NCBI RefSeq assembly: GCF_022952855.1
Contig: NZ_JALJDX010000212.1
Coordinates: 44,337-108,336 of the forward strand
Direction: 5' to 3'
DNA: 64,000 nucleotides
Source: Pseudomonas sp. RGM2987
GTDB taxonomy: Bacteria > Pseudomonadota > Gammaproteobacteria > Pseudomonadales > Pseudomonadaceae
In this document: piece by piece, positions 26,981 through 35,412 of the stretch
Position numbering within the stretch: position 1 is the first letter of the stretch
Layout: each line of letters opens with the position of its first letter
Translations under genes and position numbers: made by a program
Notes under the pieces: model-generated
The model's database searches: none
What the model was told of the DNA's origin: nothing
Seen by the model: the letters and a program-made list of their open reading frames with translations, nothing else

Positions 26981-29900
26981 CTACGCCATTAATGGCTCGT
27001 CAATCCGGCCCGGTAAATACCAGTCCGGCAATATCGAACAGGTCAATTTCAAGCCGAAATAACCGCTTTTGCCCAAGTCGCAAGTGATCGACCAATGTAC
27101 GGACTGGCCTTCCACAAGCGGCTGTGGCGTTCCCAGCGGTGGAACAAACTTCAGGCCAAGCGCTTCGGCCTCCGACTGGTTTTCGAGCAAAACGCTGGTT
27201 CCCATCAACGGGCTGGCGCTTTTGACGTCAAGCGCCAGGGTGTAGGACGTACCGCCCAACAACGCGAGCTCACCCTTGGCCAGATCAACCTTTTCTCCTT
27301 CCAGATAAAGCTCGCACACCTGTGCCCAGGCATCGTCCTGCCATGCGGTTACCTCAAACGGCTGGGTTATTTCTATGCCCTGATTCTCGCTGGTCAAATC
27401 GGCCAGGACGGTATGTTCTCCCGCAGTGCCTGGCGTGTAGAGATAGTGGGCCCAGCCATCCGGGCCGGTAATGCTCATCGCCAGAATGGCCTGCTCACCC
27501 ATAACGCGCCACTCCACCTCTACCCCATCGACCGCCTCCCCGGTAACACCGGACACGGCCTGAACCCGCAACAGCACGCTCTCGTGGTTGCTCAGCACCG
27601 GCTGAGCGAGCACCGGGCCGGCGTCGCCGATGCCGTATCGGGCATCGACCACTTCAAATGTGCGCGGCTCGCTCCAGGAGGAACTGTCGCCGTCGTCGGT
27701 CTGCTGCACCTGAATGGTGTATTGGCCCACGTCCCATGGCTCCTGGGCGGCCCAGCGCCAGGACGTGACACCATTGAGGGTGTCAATCAGGTTCTCGGGG
27801 TCATCCTCATGGCGCAGCAGTATCTGCCCCCGGGTTTCACCCTGGCCTCTGATCGTGGGTTTGCGCGGGTTGAAACTGCCCGGCGTGGGTGCATCAATCT
27901 GCGGTGTTTGCGGCGGTTCTTTTACCGTGAAGCGATGAGGCTCACTCCAGTCCGACTCGGGGCCATGTTCCTTCTGTTTGACCTCAAGGGCATTCGCTCC
28001 AGGCACCAAGGGCGTCGTGACCACGAACTCGAACACGCCCTCAGCGCTCGCCGTGTCCGAATGTAATGTCTGCCCACCCTCATGCCGCACTGTCATCAGC
28101 GCCAAGGACCGACCGGTAACCCTGATAAGCGGGCGCGTTGAGGTTTTGGCCCCTGGTTGCGGCAGTTCGAAGTGGGGCGCTTCAGGCTGATCCCCCACTT
28201 CTACGTCGAAGAGGCATTCGTCGCTGGGATCGGACGCCACATCGTTCACGGTCTGTACGGCCTTGACCCGGTGGGGCCCTGGTGTCCAGTCAGGCGTCGG
28301 CGTGAAGAGACTGGTATGGCCGGTGGTGGCGAAGGTGCCGGCTATTTCGGCGCCTGCCTCAGTGAGCATCTGCAGAGTGACGGTGCCGGAATAGACGCCG
28401 GTGATGGTCAGCACCTGGGTGGCTGGGGTCGGGTTGGGTGGCGCGGTGATCGCAGGCTTCGGTGGTTTGACCGTAAAGGTTTTATTATCTGACCAGTCTG
28501 AACCCTGCCCGGTGACCGGCCCAGTCTGTTTTGCCGTGATGGTGTAAGTGTCGGGTACCCACGGTGCGTCGGCGGGAGCCGACCAGGTGCCGTCTGGTTG
28601 CACGGTCGCGGTCAACTTATTACCACCGGCTCCTCCAGGAAACCGGATTTCAACGGTGGCGCCCTCAAGCCCGCCTGTTCCACTGGCGGTGGGTCTGCCG
28701 TCGGGAGAGACGGTTACGTCAGAGATGACCGGCTTGAACAGCACCGCAAAGTTGATAACGTCTGCCCAGTCGGATGTCATACCGTTCAGGGTCTGCGACG
28801 CTGCCATGGTGAAGGGGTCGGCCATTGGCAAGGGTTGTGTCAGCGTGGCCGTCCACGTGCTATCGGTCTTAACGGTATCGGTCCCGATGATCACACCACC
28901 GACACCGTGCTCATAGAGTTTGACCGTGGCGCCGGTGACACCTGTTCCGCTTATTGTTGGTTTATCTGTCCTCACAACCATAGGATTGGTCATCGCCGGC
29001 TTTGGCGGCTTCACTGCCAGGGTAGCCAGATCGCTGGGATCGGACTCCACACCGTTTACGGTCTGCACGACCTTGACCTTTTGGGTGCCCACTGCCCAAT
29101 TTGTCGTCGGCGTGAAGGTGCGGCTGGTCCCGCTGGTGCTGAAGGTGCCGGGTATCTCGGCGCCTGCCTCGGTGAGCATCTGCAGGGTGACGGTGCCGGA
29201 ATAAATGTTGGTGATGGTCAGCACCTGATTGGTTGGAACCGGGGTGGGCAGAGCGGTGATCGCCGGCTTCGGTGGTTTGACCGTAAAGGTTTTGTTATCT
29301 GACCAGTCTGAACTCTGCTGGGTGACCCGCCCAATCTGTTTGGCCGTGATGGTGTGGGTATTGGGGGGCCAGGGATCGTCGGCAAGAACCGACCAACTGC
29401 CGTTTGGTTGAACGGTCGCCGTTAACTGAGTACCGTCGGCTCCTCCTTGAAACCGGATGTCAATGGTGGCGCCCTCAAGCCCACCTGTTCCGCTGACGGT
29501 GGGTCTGCCGTCAGGAGAAATGGATACGTCAGAGATGACCGGCTTGAACAGGACCGCGAAGGGTGTGGGGGCCGTCCATTCGGATTTCATACCGTTCAAG
29601 GTCTGCGCAGCGGTCATTGTAAAGGGATCGGCCATCCGCAGCGGCTGTGTCAGCGTGACTGCCCACGTGTTATCGGTCTTCACGGTGTCGGTCCCGAGAA
29701 TCACAGCAGGGACATTGTGCTCATAGAGTTGGACCGTGGCGCCGGCGACACCTGTTCCGCTTATTGTTGGTTTATCTGTCTTTACAACCAGAGGATTGGT
29801 TATCACCGGCTTCGGCGGCCTCACCGCCAGGGTAACCAGATCGCTGGGATCGGACTCCACACCGTTTACGGTCTGGACGACCTTGACCTTTTGGGTGCCC

Positions 29901-31402
29901 ACTGCCCAGTTTGTCGTCGGCGTGAAGGTGCGGCTAGTCCCGCTGGCGCTGAAGGTGCCGGGGATCTCTGCGCCTGCTTCGGTGAGCATCTTCAGGGTGA
30001 CGGTGCCGGAGAGGACGCCGGTGATGGTCAGCACCTGGTTGGCTGCGGCCGGGTTGGGTGGCGCGGTGATTGCCGGCTTCGATGGTTTCACCGCCAGGGT
30101 AGTCAGATTGCTGGGATCGGACGACACACCGTTCACGGTCTGGACGACCTTGACCTTTTGAGTGCCCACTGCCCAGTTTGTCGTCGGCGTGAAGGTGCGG
30201 CTAGTCCCGCTGGCGCTGAAGGTGCCGGGGATCTCTGCGCCTGCTTCGGTGAGCATCTTCAGGGTGACGGTGCCGGAGAGGACGCCGGTGATGGTCAGCA
30301 CCTGGTTGGCTGCGGCCGGGTTGGGTGGCGCGGTGATCGCAGGCTTTGGAGGCTTGATCGTAAAGGTTTTGCCATCTGCCCAGTCTGAACTCTGTTGTGT
30401 GACCTTCCCAATCTGTCTAGCCGTAATGCTGTATGTGCCCGGGGGCCACGCTGCGTTGGCAGCAACCGACCAGTTGCCAAGCGAATTAACGGTAGTCCTC
30501 AACTGAGCACCGCCTCCTCCTCCTTGATGCCAGATTTCAAGTGTGGCGTCTTTAAGCCCCCCTGTTCCCCTGACGGTGGGTTTGCCGTCGGAGGAAACGG
30601 TTACGGCAGAAATGACCGGCTTGAACAGCACCGCGAAGGGGGTGGGGACCGCCCAGTTGGATGTCACACCGTTCACAGTCTGCGAAGCGGTCATTGTGAA
30701 GGGGTCGGCCATCCACAACGGCTCTGTCAGCCGGGCCGCCCACTGATTGCCCAGAACGGCTCCTGTCCCGAAGAGTATGGTTCCGGCCCCGGCCTGATAC
30801 AGTTTGACAGAGGCAAGGTTGGCACCTGTTCCGCGCAGTGTTGGTAGCGCTGTCCATATCACCCCTGGGTTGGTAATCGTAGGGGGAGCGAGGGAAAATT
30901 CCAATGTCCATATTACCGACGCCCAAGGATCAGGGAGGTTAGCTAGATCGAATATATATTCAAATATTATAATCGCTGTCCTGGAGTTGCTAAATACAGC
31001 TCCGCCTGCACTAATTGGATGCCACTTACCGTCTTGAATGGCATTGTCATTACTAATCTCTTCCCCTCCCCAAAAAGTACTCGAGGCAAACCCAAAGATA
31101 ATGTTTCCGCTCGTTCTTCCAATGTTTTTGACTCTGTATTGTAATGTATTGCAATAAAATACGGTGCCGGGCCCGTTCCATGAGTACTCCACTTCAAGGT
31201 TTGCCCAGAGACCGAGAAGTCGGTGCTCTACGTCCATTACCACTTTTGTAAGTGGATATATACCTTCTTCTTCAGGATCGAAAATAATAGGAATATCTGT
31301 CGGTGCTTCAATAAATCCTTTTTTTTTGAAGACGTTGGGAGCCGGTGTGTCTTCCGGTACTTCGCCATATTCATATTTTTTAACGAAATCATCAGTGGCC
31401 AT
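26981..31402 (-). CDS. Giant Ig-like-repeat protein inside the Tc locus
   Basis: This 1,473-residue protein starts at ATG 31402, six bases after AAGGAG; a longer frame exists but has no ribosome site. There is no signal peptide and no membrane segment. A unique N-terminal region (about 1-165) leads into roughly ten Ig-like/bacterial adhesin-type modules of about 85-95 residues. They alternate between a KPAITAPPNP... type, a PVISDVTVSPDGRPT... type and a KPTISGTGVAGATVQLYEH type. Two KPAITAPPNP modules are near-identical. The C-terminal 185 residues (GIGDAGPVLAQP...) look like an invasin/Big_1 domain plus a terminal unique domain. It faces tccC1 and is divergent from the TcA genes, with its own lux-box-like site at 31536. 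Function unknown; a surface, receptor-binding or release partner of the Tc toxin is inferred only from place and shared regulatory site. Confidence 0.8.
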   Translation of the reverse strand: MATDDFVKKYEYGEVPEDTPAPNVFKKKGFIEAPTDIPIIFDPEEEGIYPLTKVVMDVEHRLLGLWANLEVEYSWNGPGTVFYCNTLQYRVKNIGRTSGNIIFGFASSTFWGGEEISNDNAIQDGKWHPISAGGAVFSNSRTAIIIFEYIFDLANLPDPWASVIWTLEFSLAPPTITNPGVIWTALPTLRGTGANLASVKLYQAGAGTILFGTGAVLGNQWAARLTEPLWMADPFTMTASQTVNGVTSNWAVPTPFAVLFKPVISAVTVSSDGKPTVRGTGGLKDATLEIWHQGGGGGAQLRTTVNSLGNWSVAANAAWPPGTYSITARQIGKVTQQSSDWADGKTFTIKPPKPAITAPPNPAAANQVLTITGVLSGTVTLKMLTEAGAEIPGTFSASGTSRTFTPTTNWAVGTQKVKVVQTVNGVSSDPSNLTTLAVKPSKPAITAPPNPAAANQVLTITGVLSGTVTLKMLTEAGAEIPGTFSASGTSRTFTPTTNWAVGTQKVKVVQTVNGVESDPSDLVTLAVRPPKPVITNPLVVKTDKPTISGTGVAGATVQLYEHNVPAVILGTDTVKTDNTWAVTLTQPLRMADPFTMTAAQTLNGMKSEWTAPTPFAVLFKPVISDVSISPDGRPTVSGTGGLEGATIDIRFQGGADGTQLTATVQPNGSWSVLADDPWPPNTHTITAKQIGRVTQQSSDWSDNKTFTVKPPKPAITALPTPVPTNQVLTITNIYSGTVTLQMLTEAGAEIPGTFSTSGTSRTFTPTTNWAVGTQKVKVVQTVNGVESDPSDLATLAVKPPKPAMTNPMVVRTDKPTISGTGVTGATVKLYEHGVGGVIIGTDTVKTDSTWTATLTQPLPMADPFTMAASQTLNGMTSDWADVINFAVLFKPVISDVTVSPDGRPTASGTGGLEGATVEIRFPGGAGGNKLTATVQPDGTWSAPADAPWVPDTYTITAKQTGPVTGQGSDWSDNKTFTVKPPKPAITAPPNPTPATQVLTITGVYSGTVTLQMLTEAGAEIAGTFATTGHTSLFTPTPDWTPGPHRVKAVQTVNDVASDPSDECLFDVEVGDQPEAPHFELPQPGAKTSTRPLIRVTGRSLALMTVRHEGGQTLHSDTASAEGVFEFVVTTPLVPGANALEVKQKEHGPESDWSEPHRFTVKEPPQTPQIDAPTPGSFNPRKPTIRGQGETRGQILLRHEDDPENLIDTLNGVTSWRWAAQEPWDVGQYTIQVQQTDDGDSSSWSEPRTFEVVDARYGIGDAGPVLAQPVLSNHESVLLRVQAVSGVTGEAVDGVEVEWRVMGEQAILAMSITGPDGWAHYLYTPGTAGEHTVLADLTSENQGIEITQPFEVTAWQDDAWAQVCELYLEGEKVDLAKGELALLGGTSYTLALDVKSASPLMGTSVLLENQSEAEALGLKFVPPLGTPQPLVEGQSVHWSITCDLGKSGYFGLKLTCSILPDWYLPGRIDEPLMA
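29864..30337 (-). repeat. Near-identical 267-bp tandem repeats in the Ig-like gene
   Basis: Two units with a period of 267 bp (89 codons) are almost identical over about 207 bp (29864-30070 and 30131-30337), with only isolated mismatches. More diverged copies of the same module lie near 28280 and 29090. The period keeps the reading frame, so recombination between units would change module number without disrupting the protein. Confidence 0.9.
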
Positions 31403-31535
31403 TACCGGCTCCTTAATTTTTTGTCGGGATAGCGGTAGTCGGCGGTCTCGCCAAAAGATCTGCCAGTTCGCTCCGCCTGTCATGTCGCTGATCATTCAGT
31501 ACCGGACATGTTGCTCATGGCCTGCGAGGCCGTCC

Positions 31536-31553
31536 ACTGTCAAAAATTACAGT
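31536..31553. promoter_or_regulatory. Lux-box-like palindrome upstream of the Ig-like gene
   Basis: ACTGTCA-AAAA-TTACAGT matches the 18-bp palindrome with one arm mismatch. It lies 133 bp before the Ig-like gene's ATG, within the 395-bp intergenic region 31403-31797 that also holds the site for the divergent TcA gene. The remainder of this intergenic DNA is AT-rich and shows nothing else that I can name. Confidence 0.55.
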
Positions 31554-31668
31554 TTTTTAGAGAGATTCCTAATACAGACGGGCACTTTAAGTTATAAGCG
31601 CTAAATGAGCGTGGAGGTCGGTGGTTATACCCTGAATAACGCTCCTCTATGCAGAATCCCTCTAAAGC

Positions 31669-31686
31669 ACTGTCATTTTCTACAGT
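31669..31686. promoter_or_regulatory. Lux-box-like palindrome upstream of the first TcA gene
   Basis: ACTGTCA-TTTT-CTACAGT matches the 18-bp palindrome with two mismatches in the right arm. It ends 111 bp before the start codon at 31798. Its CTGT-N8-ACAG core is intact. Confidence 0.55.
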
Positions 31687-31797
31687 AGACGCCCCAGCAA
31701 GTCGCGAACACCATCCTCAACAACGAACGCTGCCATTCACTGGCTTGCCTGGATACTCCGTTACCCCCCGCCCCAATGAGGCAGGAGACGCGTCGAT

Positions 31798-34700
31798 ATG
31801 GAAAACAACTCGCTGATGAACGCGCTTGTCCAGGCCGACGACTCACCGAAAAAAAAACGCGTCGATTTCGCGACAGCCATGCAGAAAATGGGCTTCACCT
31901 CGGTCTTCGACATCGTTCGCCTGCCCAAACCGGCGTTCGCCAGGCAGCTTGCCAGGCACAGCGATGCCGACGCCGGGCTGGCGTACGACAATGCCATGGG
32001 ATACGCGGCGCTGATTGCGCGCCTGTACCGTGAGTACAAGACCTCATCCGGTACTTTCCAGCCATTGGCCGAGCGTAGCGGTATTCGGGCTCTGGTTCCG
32101 CTGGGGCCCACTTATCCTAATTTGTTCGAGGAAAACTGGGACGAGTTCTGCGAGGTCGGGGCCATTGCCGCCATTGATTCGCCAGTGGCTTACCTGAGCG
32201 CGTTACGGGTATTTATCCAGCAACTGGAGGCTACCAGTCCGGCCTCCGAACGGATCCTGCTGGACAGGCGTCGCCCCGACCTGAAGGAACTTTTGATCAC
32301 CCAGGAAAGCACCTTCACGCCTAGGCCGATGCTGGAAATCGTCAACGCTGTGCTGGGCAGTCACCTTCACTCATACCTGGACGGCCTACCGGCAGACAAA
32401 ACCAAGCCCATTCAGCAGGTGCTGGCCGAACGCCGCTTTCCCTTCGAACTGCCCTACAATTTCTACCATCATCAATGCCAACTGGGTCTATCCGAAAACA
32501 AACCCAGGCTGGGGGAACTGAATTACCAGGCCAGTCTGTTGTTGCCCATCGGACAGAATGCCACCAACCCGTATGGCGAAGTGCAAACGCCGGTGCTGCA
32601 AGCGCAGCGGCTATTGTCAGGGCTGAGCCCACAGCAGCAGGCGCTATTGGTCGAGCCCTCGGTATTCAGCAACTTTTACCTGACGCGAGGTGATTTGACA
32701 GAGGGCTGGAAAAGCCCGGGCAGCACTTACCTCTGCCCCCACACGCCGTTGGGGACCTGCTTTCTACTACCGCTGGAGCAAGCGGATGTCGGCATTGTTG
32801 AGCCGGTGGCAAATATCCCCCAAGCAAGCACCAGTAGCGGGAAAAACCTTGCCCCTGTGACCTTTCGCAAGCCGGCGCAAACCCAAGTCGTGACGTTGGC
32901 GCTGAACTCCTCCGCGCCTGGCAGCGGCGGTAGGTGGTTTCTTAATTATGTCCACAACGCAGGAGCGGCAACCCACGTTTCATTCATCAAGTCCGATGCG
33001 CCGCTCGCGGAGCCAGTGGAGGGTGAGACGGGCTACACCGCCACATTCGATCTGATCACCGCCGCCGGTCCTGTTGCCGAACCCGTGAACCTGGCCAAGC
33101 AATCTTTCACCCTTACGTTGGACGAGCAGTACGCCCTGACCACAGTGGAGCAAGCCTTCTTCAAACAGTCCTATGGTTTCGCTGTATCAGAGGACTCGAC
33201 CCTGTCGCACATGACTGATCTGAACGACTTCATGCAACGCACCGGCCTCAATGCCGAGCAGGTGGAAATGCTCCTTTGTCAGCGCAGGTATGCGGTGCGA
33301 TTGTCACCGAACTGCCCGAGCAAAAACTTGCAAAACGCCGGTGTTGCGATCCCGGACATTACCGGCAAAGTTTCGCCGTTCCCCCATGCGTCCCAGTACG
33401 GCGCCTGCTACGTCAACGGCACTGGCGCCGCCAGGGAGTGGTATGCCGTCGACAACCCTCCCGAGCCTGAGTCGATCATCCGTGATCAGTTCGATAATTC
33501 CATGGGCCTGGAGCAAGAGACCTTGGGCGATACAAAATACTGGTGCCTGACCAAAACTTCGCTCAATCGCCTTGATCGCCTGCAACGGATGATCCGGCTG
33601 CAACGCTGGAGCGAGATTCCCTTCCCGAAACTGGACACCCTGATCCTCTGCGCGATCCGGGCCGAGGGCGACACCAACCTGGGGATGGAACTCAACGAAA
33701 ACTCCCTGCGCGCCCTGGGGGTTTATCGCCACTTGAACCAGCATTACGGCATTGATCCCCGGGAGTTCGCCGCACTGATGCACGACCTCACGCCCTATGC
33801 CAGCGGCAAGGACGAGGTGCCGCTGTTCGACCAGGTGTTCAACCGGTTGCAGTTGTTCGACACGCCGCTGATCCTTGATCAAACATCTCTCGATTTGAGT
33901 AGCGCGACGCCTGCCACTCAGAAAACCCTGCTGCAACTGTGTGCCGGCCTGGGTGTACAGCCGACCGAGGACGGCTTGCTGTTGATCGCCGGGCAGACCC
34001 AGCGATACCTGGGGGGGCTCAAGCGTGACTTGCCCACCGTCTCGTCACTCTATCGCCAGGCCCGGATCGCCCGGTTGTTCGGTTATTCGGTGGCCGATCT
34101 GCTGACGTTGACAGGACTGCTCGGCGGTCAACGCTACAAAACGGCACTGGCCAGCGGTCGCCTGAGCCCACGAACAGCCGCTGGCGTACCCGATGTCCTC
34201 GATGTACTGATGCAACTGGACTGGGCCGTCCGTTGGCTCAAGGACAGTCAACAGACGGTGGCGCAATTGCAGCAGCGATTGGGGCCAAACGTGCCCCTTG
34301 CGGTTGGCGGCGACCCCGAGGCTGATCAGCGAGTAAGGGCGTTTGAGTTCGCGCCGCTGTCCGATGACCTGCTCCAGCGTCTGCTGAAATTGCACGAAGA
34401 TGCCGAGCTGAGTGTGGTGACCCAGGAGCAGGTCTCCGCGCTGGGCCTGCCCACCCATGATGAGCAGCCCACACCGATTGAACTCGACTGGTTTGAGTTA
34501 TTGGTCAACGCCTCGCTGCTGGATGAGAACGGCTTGCTGCCTGGGCTCGATCGTCCGTTGAGCCTGGTCGATGACCCGGTCACCTGGCTCACGACCGACG
34601 TCGACGACTTGCTCGCAGCTTTGACCCTGAGCGCGGCGGTTAAACAAACCTGCGCGCAGAAGCTCGTGGAATTATTGCTGGGGGCCTGCAACCGGCAAAT

Positions 34701-35403
34701 CCAGTTGCTCGAAGGACTTTTCCAGGAAACGGCGAAGCTGCCTCCGGATCGTTGCGTCGCGGTTATTCACTGGGCCCATTCCTCGGTCTACAGCCTGCTC
34801 GTCGCGGCACTCGAAAATGGCACGAGCCCTGAAATGGTCGGGCATTTCCAGCGCCTGTTGCAGCATGCCGAGATCGTCGTGCAACTACGGTTGAGTAACA
34901 GCGCCTTGCGCGTGTTTCTGGTCAATCCGGCCTGGTTGGTTGGCGATCAATACCCAGTGAGCAACAGTGAGCCCTCGCTCGCCGAGCTCTATCTGTTTGA
35001 ACGCTTCAGCCATTGGTTCCAGGCCCAGAGCCAATCGGAAGACAGCCTGCTGAGCTACTTCAGCCTCGCCAACCCGGCCCCGCCCAAACTGAAAAACAAG
35101 GCACTGCGCCAGAGGGTCAGCGAGACGGCCAACAGCGCCTTGGCCCGGCTGCTGGAGTGGCCGGAAGCAGAGATTACCGTCCTGACCGACCTCCTGACCG
35201 ACAAACGTGCCCGGTCAATGGCGCAGGTGGACTGGGTGCGCCGTTGCCTGGTGAGCTGCCAGGCCAGCGGGCTATCGGCCAAAGCGCTGCTGCAAGCCAC
35301 GGCGTTGAATGAACAAAGCAGCCTGGAGACGTGGAAAGCCGTCGGTGATGCGGTCATGGCTGCCAGCTCCGTCTCTGATTCATCAGGTGCCCGTGTTGTT
35401 TGA
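31798..35403 (+). CDS. Tc toxin TcA subunit, N-terminal half (TcaA/TccA-like, VRP1 domain)
   Basis: This 1,201-residue protein has an N-terminal VRP1 domain (Salmonella virulence plasmid 28.1-kDa A type), recognisable in MGFTSVFDIVRLPKPAFARQL (about 24-44) and LVPLGPTYPNLFEENWDEFCEVGAIAAIDSPVAYLSALRVFI. The rest is the helical shell that surrounds the Tc pore. In Photorhabdus-type Tc systems TcA is either one chain of about 2,500 residues (TcdA) or two chains (TcaA+TcaB, TccA+TccB); this is the two-chain form. An AGGAG site precedes the ATG. The partner gene begins 9 bp after the stop, so equimolar expression is likely. A lux-box-like site lies upstream. Confidence 0.9.
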   Translation: MENNSLMNALVQADDSPKKKRVDFATAMQKMGFTSVFDIVRLPKPAFARQLARHSDADAGLAYDNAMGYAALIARLYREYKTSSGTFQPLAERSGIRALVPLGPTYPNLFEENWDEFCEVGAIAAIDSPVAYLSALRVFIQQLEATSPASERILLDRRRPDLKELLITQESTFTPRPMLEIVNAVLGSHLHSYLDGLPADKTKPIQQVLAERRFPFELPYNFYHHQCQLGLSENKPRLGELNYQASLLLPIGQNATNPYGEVQTPVLQAQRLLSGLSPQQQALLVEPSVFSNFYLTRGDLTEGWKSPGSTYLCPHTPLGTCFLLPLEQADVGIVEPVANIPQASTSSGKNLAPVTFRKPAQTQVVTLALNSSAPGSGGRWFLNYVHNAGAATHVSFIKSDAPLAEPVEGETGYTATFDLITAAGPVAEPVNLAKQSFTLTLDEQYALTTVEQAFFKQSYGFAVSEDSTLSHMTDLNDFMQRTGLNAEQVEMLLCQRRYAVRLSPNCPSKNLQNAGVAIPDITGKVSPFPHASQYGACYVNGTGAAREWYAVDNPPEPESIIRDQFDNSMGLEQETLGDTKYWCLTKTSLNRLDRLQRMIRLQRWSEIPFPKLDTLILCAIRAEGDTNLGMELNENSLRALGVYRHLNQHYGIDPREFAALMHDLTPYASGKDEVPLFDQVFNRLQLFDTPLILDQTSLDLSSATPATQKTLLQLCAGLGVQPTEDGLLLIAGQTQRYLGGLKRDLPTVSSLYRQARIARLFGYSVADLLTLTGLLGGQRYKTALASGRLSPRTAAGVPDVLDVLMQLDWAVRWLKDSQQTVAQLQQRLGPNVPLAVGGDPEADQRVRAFEFAPLSDDLLQRLLKLHEDAELSVVTQEQVSALGLPTHDEQPTPIELDWFELLVNASLLDENGLLPGLDRPLSLVDDPVTWLTTDVDDLLAALTLSAAVKQTCAQKLVELLLGACNRQIQLLEGLFQETAKLPPDRCVAVIHWAHSSVYSLLVAALENGTSPEMVGHFQRLLQHAEIVVQLRLSNSALRVFLVNPAWLVGDQYPVSNSEPSLAELYLFERFSHWFQAQSQSEDSLLSYFSLANPAPPKLKNKALRQRVSETANSALARLLEWPEAEITVLTDLLTDKRARSMAQVDWVRRCLVSCQASGLSAKALLQATALNEQSSLETWKAVGDAVMAASSVSDSSGARVV

Positions 35404-35412
35404 GGAACGATC

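Noticed and set aside
26856..27062. 68-codon plus-strand frame after tccC1
   Set aside because: No ribosome site, no recognisable domain, and it overlaps the 3' end of the convergent Ig-like gene.
28598..30388. Plus-strand frames with Gly/Asp-rich repeats (collagen-like look)
   Set aside because: They are the reverse complement of the Ig-like repeats; the repeat pattern comes from the minus-strand gene, which has a proper ribosome site.
28200..30500. Regular repeats that might suggest a CRISPR array or satellite
   Set aside because: The period is 267 bp and keeps a reading frame; there are no short repeats with unique spacers.
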